A stretch of 64,000 nt of DNA from Elymus sibiricus. Taxonomy: Eukaryota > Streptophyta > Magnoliopsida > Poales > Poaceae. This document shows positions 59,767-64,000 of this stretch, piece after piece. The notes under the pieces were generated by a model. That model was not told the origin of the DNA, did not search any database, and was given only the letters and a program-made list of their open reading frames with translations. The stretch lies in contig CM077676.1 in NCBI GenBank assembly GCA_039707655.1, positions 375,786,114 to 375,850,113 on the forward strand. The letters are read 5' to 3'. Each line of letters begins with the position of its first letter. Positions within the stretch are counted from its first letter, which is position 1. Made by a program: the position numbers and the translations under genes.

Positions 59767-60018
59767 ATGCCGTCGTATGTCGTGTACAAGGGTGAGGTTC
59801 CCGGAGTCTACGACGACTGGGAGGAGTGTCGGAAACAGGTTCACCGTTTCAGCGGTAACAGTTACAAAGGGTACACCACTAGGGCGGAGGCGGAAGCTAG
59901 ATACGCGCGCTATCTAGCGGGAGAGAGGAGGGAGCGGAGGAGGAACCGGATGAAGACCAGTTTCATCGCGATGATGCTCATCGTGACCGCAGCTCTCTTC
60001 TATGTGATGGTAGTTTAG
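59767..60018 (+). CDS. small tail-anchored protein with RNase H1 N-terminal (hybrid-binding) domain
   Basis: 83 residues. Residues 3-49 (SYVVYKGEVPGVYDDWEECR ... FSGNSYKGYTTRAEAEARYA) match the hybrid-binding domain at the N-terminus of eukaryotic RNase H1, the same fold as in the caulimovirus viroplasmin protein; it binds RNA:DNA hybrids and dsRNA. No RNase H catalytic domain follows. Instead a basic stretch (RRERRRNRMK) precedes a hydrophobic segment, residues 64-83, ending at the C-terminus, which predicts a tail-anchored membrane protein with the domain in the cytosol or nucleoplasm. It lies 240 bp after ORF 2, inside the CACTA ends. Intact frame; the ATG follows a likely splice acceptor. 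Function in the element unknown. Confidence 0.8.
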   Translation: MPSYVVYKGEVPGVYDDWEECRKQVHRFSGNSYKGYTTRAEAEARYARYLAGERRERRRNRMKTSFIAMMLIVTAALFYVMVV

Positions 60019-60249
60019 ATGATATCGACTTTGTAATGTGACGACAAACTCGCTACTCGGTCTCGAGACCTAAACTTGTCTAATATTTGAACTTTGTTCG
60101 CTATTTCGAATTCGGAAACTAATGTGATGAATTGTATTATGTCCTGTTTATACTTGACTAATTGTGGTGCTGTATTGTATTGTATATTCTGTGCTGTATA
60201 ATTAATATATTCTGTGTTGTGCAAATATCAGAAAAGCAAAAAATAAAAA

Positions 60250-60520
60250 AATACCAGTGGCGCACCTTGCAAAATACCAGTGGCGCACCTATAGAGACAT
60301 CAGTGGCGCACCTGTTGGCTACCAGGGCCCCCTCATCTGCATTAGTAGTGGCGCACCAGTAGCCATAGTAATGGCGCACTACAAGGTGCGCCACTGTTAT
60401 ATTGAATACTAATGGCGCACCAGGGGTGCGCCATTAGTATTTGTTATTAGTGGCGTGGTAATAGTGGCGCACCTATGGTGCGCCATTAATACCCAAATGT
60501 GGTGCGCCACTAATGTGCTT
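60250..60520. repeat. right subterminal repeat array of the CACTA element
   Basis: About 12 TGGCGCACC / GGTGCGCCA motifs; the inner ones are in one orientation (four CAGTGGCGCACC-type copies in a row), the outer ones paired. It ends at the TIR TTTTTTCTAGTAGTG. Confidence 0.9.
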
Positions 60521-60564
60521 TTTTCTAGTAGTGGAGAGAGGGAGAGAGAGAGAGAGAGGCCAAC

Positions 60565-61017
60565 CTAATGAAGAATGAAGTGGAGATGGGGGCCAAAGTT
60601 GGAGGCGGCAGAGCACCAGCCATGGCCACCGCGTGACGTAGAAGGCCAGCGTCGATTTCGCATCACGGAGAACACGTGATGGACACTGGATCCGGAGCTG
60701 CCATGAGCCGCTCGCCGGCGAGGGAAAGAGGGCCGAGCGGATGCTGGAGTGGCAGCCTCCGCTCCTCCAGGCGACGGGGACGCGCGAGCTCGACGAGGGA
60801 GCAGCGATGCGGAGCAGCTGCGGCGGCGAGCCGCGCTCCTCCCGCTAAGCACTGAGAGGGCGGGGAGGAGGAGACGACGCGACGGCGCGGCAGGGAGCGG
60901 AGGCTGGTGACTAGGGTTAGGGTTTGGAGAGGAGATCGAGAAAGGGAGAGGAGGAGCTGGGAAGCGCTGGAGGAGGCGGCGGCTAGGTCCTCTGCACAGG
61001 AGCGGCCCCCTTTTATA
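60565..61017 (-). other. promoter and first exon of the gene interrupted by the CACTA element
   Basis: Minus-strand TATAAAAG at 61010-61017, then a CT-rich leader with CCAAACCCTAACCCTAG and a GC-rich exon ending CATTAG|GTTGG at 60565. The predicted intron 1 runs from 60564 to 52102 and holds the transposon. A short frame starts at MAAPDPVS (about 60707) but stops after 12 codons; other frames are Arg/Ser/Pro-rich. Protein not recognised. Confidence 0.45.
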
Positions 61018-61634
61018 CTCGTGTACGCGAAATGACGAAAATGCCCTCGGCGGGGCACTGTAATTACGCGCGGTGGCAGCCGCTGGAGGTAACTATTCAT
61101 TGCGACAGTGCTCGTTTTTTATCTGATGGCGGAGGTCCTCCGGAAGCGAGATCGGACGGCCGAAAACGCATCAAGAAAACGATCCGACGACCAGAAGTCG
61201 CTGAGCTCTGAGAGCGTCCGGGGGCTGCCGTGAATCTTATTTCTGGATACTGCGACTAGGCGCGCATGGTCACGCATGGCATGATGCATGTTCATGTACC
61301 GGTCGTGCTCGTGCCGGCGTGCATGTTCATGTACCAGTCGTGCCGGCGTGCATCCTAGCTCCTGCTTGGGGTTAAAGCTTTTTTACTTGACAGTTTTGTT
61401 TACGTTCGCTGGTCTACGAGTCTGTTAGGAGTTTTTTCAGAATACGGATTGAGCAGGAGTTAGACTCCGAGCTGTCTCCGTATAGCCCGAGTGCGTGCAC
61501 TCGAAGGACCAAACAAAATCGCCCTAGAAGTATAAAACTAAATGCTTTTTGAACGCATATGGTTCTTGATGATTATAGTTCCGAGGTATTGACCTGTAAC
61601 TGCTCAACAGTAGTTTCTTAACTTTGCACACGCT
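61018..61634. other. unassigned intergenic DNA
   Basis: No gene. A short direct repeat (GCATGTTCATGTACC with CGTGCCGGCGTGCAT) occurs at about 61285-61355. Confidence 0.4.
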
Positions 61635-61860
61635 TTAGAAAATATAACTAAACGGAGCCATGTAACATCGTGTTTCAAGAAAGTCGTTGCTCTCAATCAT
61701 GGCGCGCCAGCTCCGGCAAACACATTTGAGCCTTGCAAGAGTGTACTTCGACAACTCTCGTAGCACTAGCGACATGGCAAAGATGATGTCCTCGTGCGAC
61801 TGCCCGGGGTAGGCGATGCTTTCCTCATACAGTGTGGCGTGCCCGAACTTCATGTGTTTG
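61635..61860 (-). pseudogene. F-box gene fragment
   Basis: Directly after the stop of the next gene: QSHEDIIFAM ... TLARLKCVCRSWRAMIESND FLETR, a typical F-box core that recruits the target-binding protein to an SCF ubiquitin ligase. Only the F-box and a short tail remain before a stop. Confidence 0.6.
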
Positions 61861-63095
61861 TTAGACACCGTCCAGGAGGTTCTCCATATCGCCGGTCGCA
61901 GGGGCGTACACGTGCAAGTTGAAGCTCGCTATACGGGCCATGGGGAAGCGTCCTTGCACGAGGACGATGCGGCGACCGTTGTTGATCATGGCGAGTGGGC
62001 TGACCTTCTCCCCCATGCGCAAGAAGCTAGCGACCTCCGGCGACAACATGTCCAGGTCAATTCGGCAGTGCAGATCCCATGTGCTAGTTTCACCGTGTCC
62101 ACGCAATAGCCAGACGTAGTGCCGTTTTGGCGACCTGATAAATTCGTGTTCGGTGCTGAAGAGGCATAGGCACCCATCTAACTCCGTCAGTTGGTGCATA
62201 AGGCTATTTCTCTCCGTCCCCATGCCGAGCGGCAGTGGCATGGTCCCGAACGTCTCGTCTCCAGGAGAGAAGGTGATGACGAACATCTCATTGGATGACT
62301 CGTCAAGCTTGCTCTTGGCCAGCCAATGCACGTGCCCTTGCACAAATACACTCGTCTCGTTTCGGCTTACCCAGCCCGGCGGGGCACCTCCATTCGCTGG
62401 CCTCCAGAGCCCCGTGGAGTTGACCACGTAGACCTCACATCCAGCAGATCGTGGTAGCTTCCCAGCATCGGATCCGCGGTAGTAGATGCGCACAACTTTG
62501 TGTTTCTTGGTGAGCATATCATAGCCGATTCCTAAGCTCACGTACTTATGGTGAGCCTCAGAGACACGGCGGCAGCAGCCGGTGGCCCGGCCCTCTGGGA
62601 GGGCCGCCATCTGGCCGGTGGACGGGTTGAACACGTAGTACACCTCTGTGCCGGTGGCTTCGAGGATGACGAGGCCACGGCACTGCTGCGTGGCGAGGCG
62701 CGGGACTAGGTCGTCTTTGCCGTTGCTGCGCCTGCGCTGGTCGCGCCGCCCGAACGGGCCGAAAAGAGATGGCGGACAGAAGTGGCGGCGCGTGAGGGCG
62801 TGGGGGACGTCCATGAGAGCGTCTTGCCGCCAGGGTGGTCCGGCGACCACGCTTGTATCTTCGGGGGTGCGTCGCCTGACCGCGAGCCCTGCAGGATGAG
62901 AATCCTGGGGCCGCCGCGACGGTTGGCGAGGCGGAGGTGGCGGTCGACGAAGACGTCCGAGGAGAGCGTGGCCGCCCAGGCGCGAGAGAGGCAGCGGCAC
63001 CTGAGCACCGACTTGGCCGGTAACCGCGCGAAGACGTCCTCTATGACATGGTCGGGGAGCACCGGGCATGGCTCCGCCATGGATTTGGAATGCAC
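61861..63095 (-). pseudogene. F-box protein gene with F-box-associated domain, frameshifted
   Basis: ATG 63093-63095. F-box at about residues 12-55 (VLPDHVIEDVFARLPAKSVL, CLSRAWAATLSSDVF), then GGKTL. After this the reading moves to another frame: LMDVPHALTRRHFCPPSLFG, GLVILEATGTEVYYVFNPST, IGYDMLTKKHKVVRIYYRGS, VFVQGHVHWLAKSKLDES, an F-box-associated beta-propeller-like region ending NLLDGV. An extra GA/TC dinucleotide in GAGAG at 62815-62819 explains the shift. About 411 codons, normal size, no intron. F-box proteins pick substrates for ubiquitination; the target is unknown. If the shift is an assembly error the gene may be functional. Confidence 0.78.
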
Positions 63096-64000
63096 GCACG
63101 TCGGAACAAATCGATCCCGCGCGCGGTCGAGAACATGCTATAACGCACGACGCGCTTTGGGGGCGATTCTGTGTGCTTATTATTCTCGTGGACGGACTCG
63201 GGCTATACGTATACAGCTCGGAGTCTAACACCTACTCAATCGGGATCCCTAGGCAGCACGGACGTACGACGTGTCCATTGATACGCAACTCAACCGCTCG
63301 TGCAAACGAGAGACTTTTTTTTTTACTTTTCCTGAAACGGAAGGAAGCAAGGAGCGCTCCTTGCCTACCCTGCAGGACGTCGGCATGACGTAGGCAGCAG
63401 GAGCAGCCCACCATGCGTTGAGTTGCGTTTCGTGCAATAGGTCGTGGCGGTGGCCATTGGGAGGTGCAGGTGGGCCTTGAGCGCTCGCCGGCGGCCGGCC
63501 TCACTGCTGCGGGGAACCTCCCAGACTACGTCCATAGGCTCGGCCGTCGAGACCCCACGGTCCTCTTCTCCGTCGATTTCGTCCCAAGTCGCATCCTTTC
63601 CGCCGCCCGGAGCCAATAAAAGTCGTCTCTCCTCCCATCGCGGCCATCGACAATATGCCGTCGATTTGATTCCATCAATTTCTCAGCTCTCTCTCCATTC
63701 CATCATTGCAAAAATGATGCGAGGACGATAGCCGGAGTGGGTTGCCGACCGCAGGGAGAACAGCGCCCGACACTCGTGCAGTGTTTTTGCGACGGCTCAC
63801 TGCAGTGTGAAAGGGGCAAGGTGTTTATGTGTAAGGGAGTGAGGGGAAGGAACGAATCGTGCGGCCGGTCAGAACGAGCTCGAACGGCTAGGCAGGCGAC
63901 CGATCGTGGGCTAGGATCGATCGACCGACGCCTATTATTGCCCTTATAGCATCGACCATTGGTCTCCTGTTGCAAAGAAATTGCCGAAGGCTTCGGTACC
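63096..64000. other. F-box gene upstream region and unassigned DNA
   Basis: Contains the F-box promoter; a weak minus-strand TATACGTATA lies near 63205-63215. Short ORFs on both strands (63365-63975) have no domain I recognise. Confidence 0.4.

Larger units (their letters stand above)
52148..60533 (+). mobile_element. complete CACTA (En/Spm) transposon, 8.4 kb
   Basis: Starts CACTACTAGAAAAA and ends TTTTTTCTAGTAGTG, inverted over the first ~14 bases, with 3-bp TSD GAG at 52145-52147 and 60534-60536. Subterminal arrays of TGGCGCACC / GGTGCGCCA occur at both ends. It carries a TNP2-type transposase, a C48/Ulp1-like ORF and a small RNase H1-N-like ORF, all plus strand. The transposase is broken in three places, so it would need help to move. 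Confidence 0.95.

Overview
This is nuclear DNA from a grass, almost certainly a Triticeae (wheat group) genome. The evidence is deeply nested LTR retrotransposons with Athila-like LTRs beginning TGATACGTCTCCAACG, a large CACTA transposon with TGGCGCACC subterminal repeats, several long-inverted-repeat MITEs, and a few intron-bearing plant genes stranded between them. Family assignments come from motifs read by eye; no search was run.

Layout. 1-21119: a tandem Athila-like Gypsy array (3' internal part, LTR, gag-protease internal part, LTR). Its middle LTR is split by a complete, younger minus-strand Tat-like Gypsy element (3786-14229, TSD TTACC). That element carries gag-protease-RT-RNase H-integrase and, on the opposite strand, an extra gene with its own TATA box and a plant B3-type DNA-binding domain. 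21120-24874: remains of two more minus-strand Gypsy elements. 24875-26622: a LINE 3' end and two inverted-repeat MITEs. 26623-28874: a five-exon NRT1/PTR (NPF) transporter gene on the minus strand. 30281-40036: a MITE and a LINE RNase H domain, the latter split in frame by an LTR element with ~4-kb LTRs and only 739 bp inside (TSD GTCCA). 40992-41276: an intact type-2 non-specific lipid transfer protein gene (minus). 42375-43640: another LINE 3' end. 44934-45409: two exons of a BSK-type kinase, otherwise missing. 46277-50205: a probable solo LTR. 50290-61017: an unrecognised minus-strand transcription unit whose first intron holds a complete CACTA transposon (52148-60533, TSD GAG). 61635-63095: a frameshifted F-box gene followed by a second F-box fragment.

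Most novel content. (1) The CACTA element encodes, besides a transposase broken by two 1-nt lesions and one stop, a C48/Ulp1-like product lacking the catalytic cysteine and an 83-residue protein that joins an RNase H1-type hybrid-binding domain to a C-terminal membrane segment. It also has a third, internal cluster of its subterminal repeats next to a GC-rich promoter-like island. (2) The antisense B3 gene of the Tat-like element is a transcription-factor-like cargo with its own promoter. (3) The NPF gene lacks the ExxER proton-coupling motif and has a 96-bp stop-free intron.

Limits: exon borders are predicted from splice consensus, ages are from hand-counted differences, and transposon boundaries without clear TSDs are approximate.
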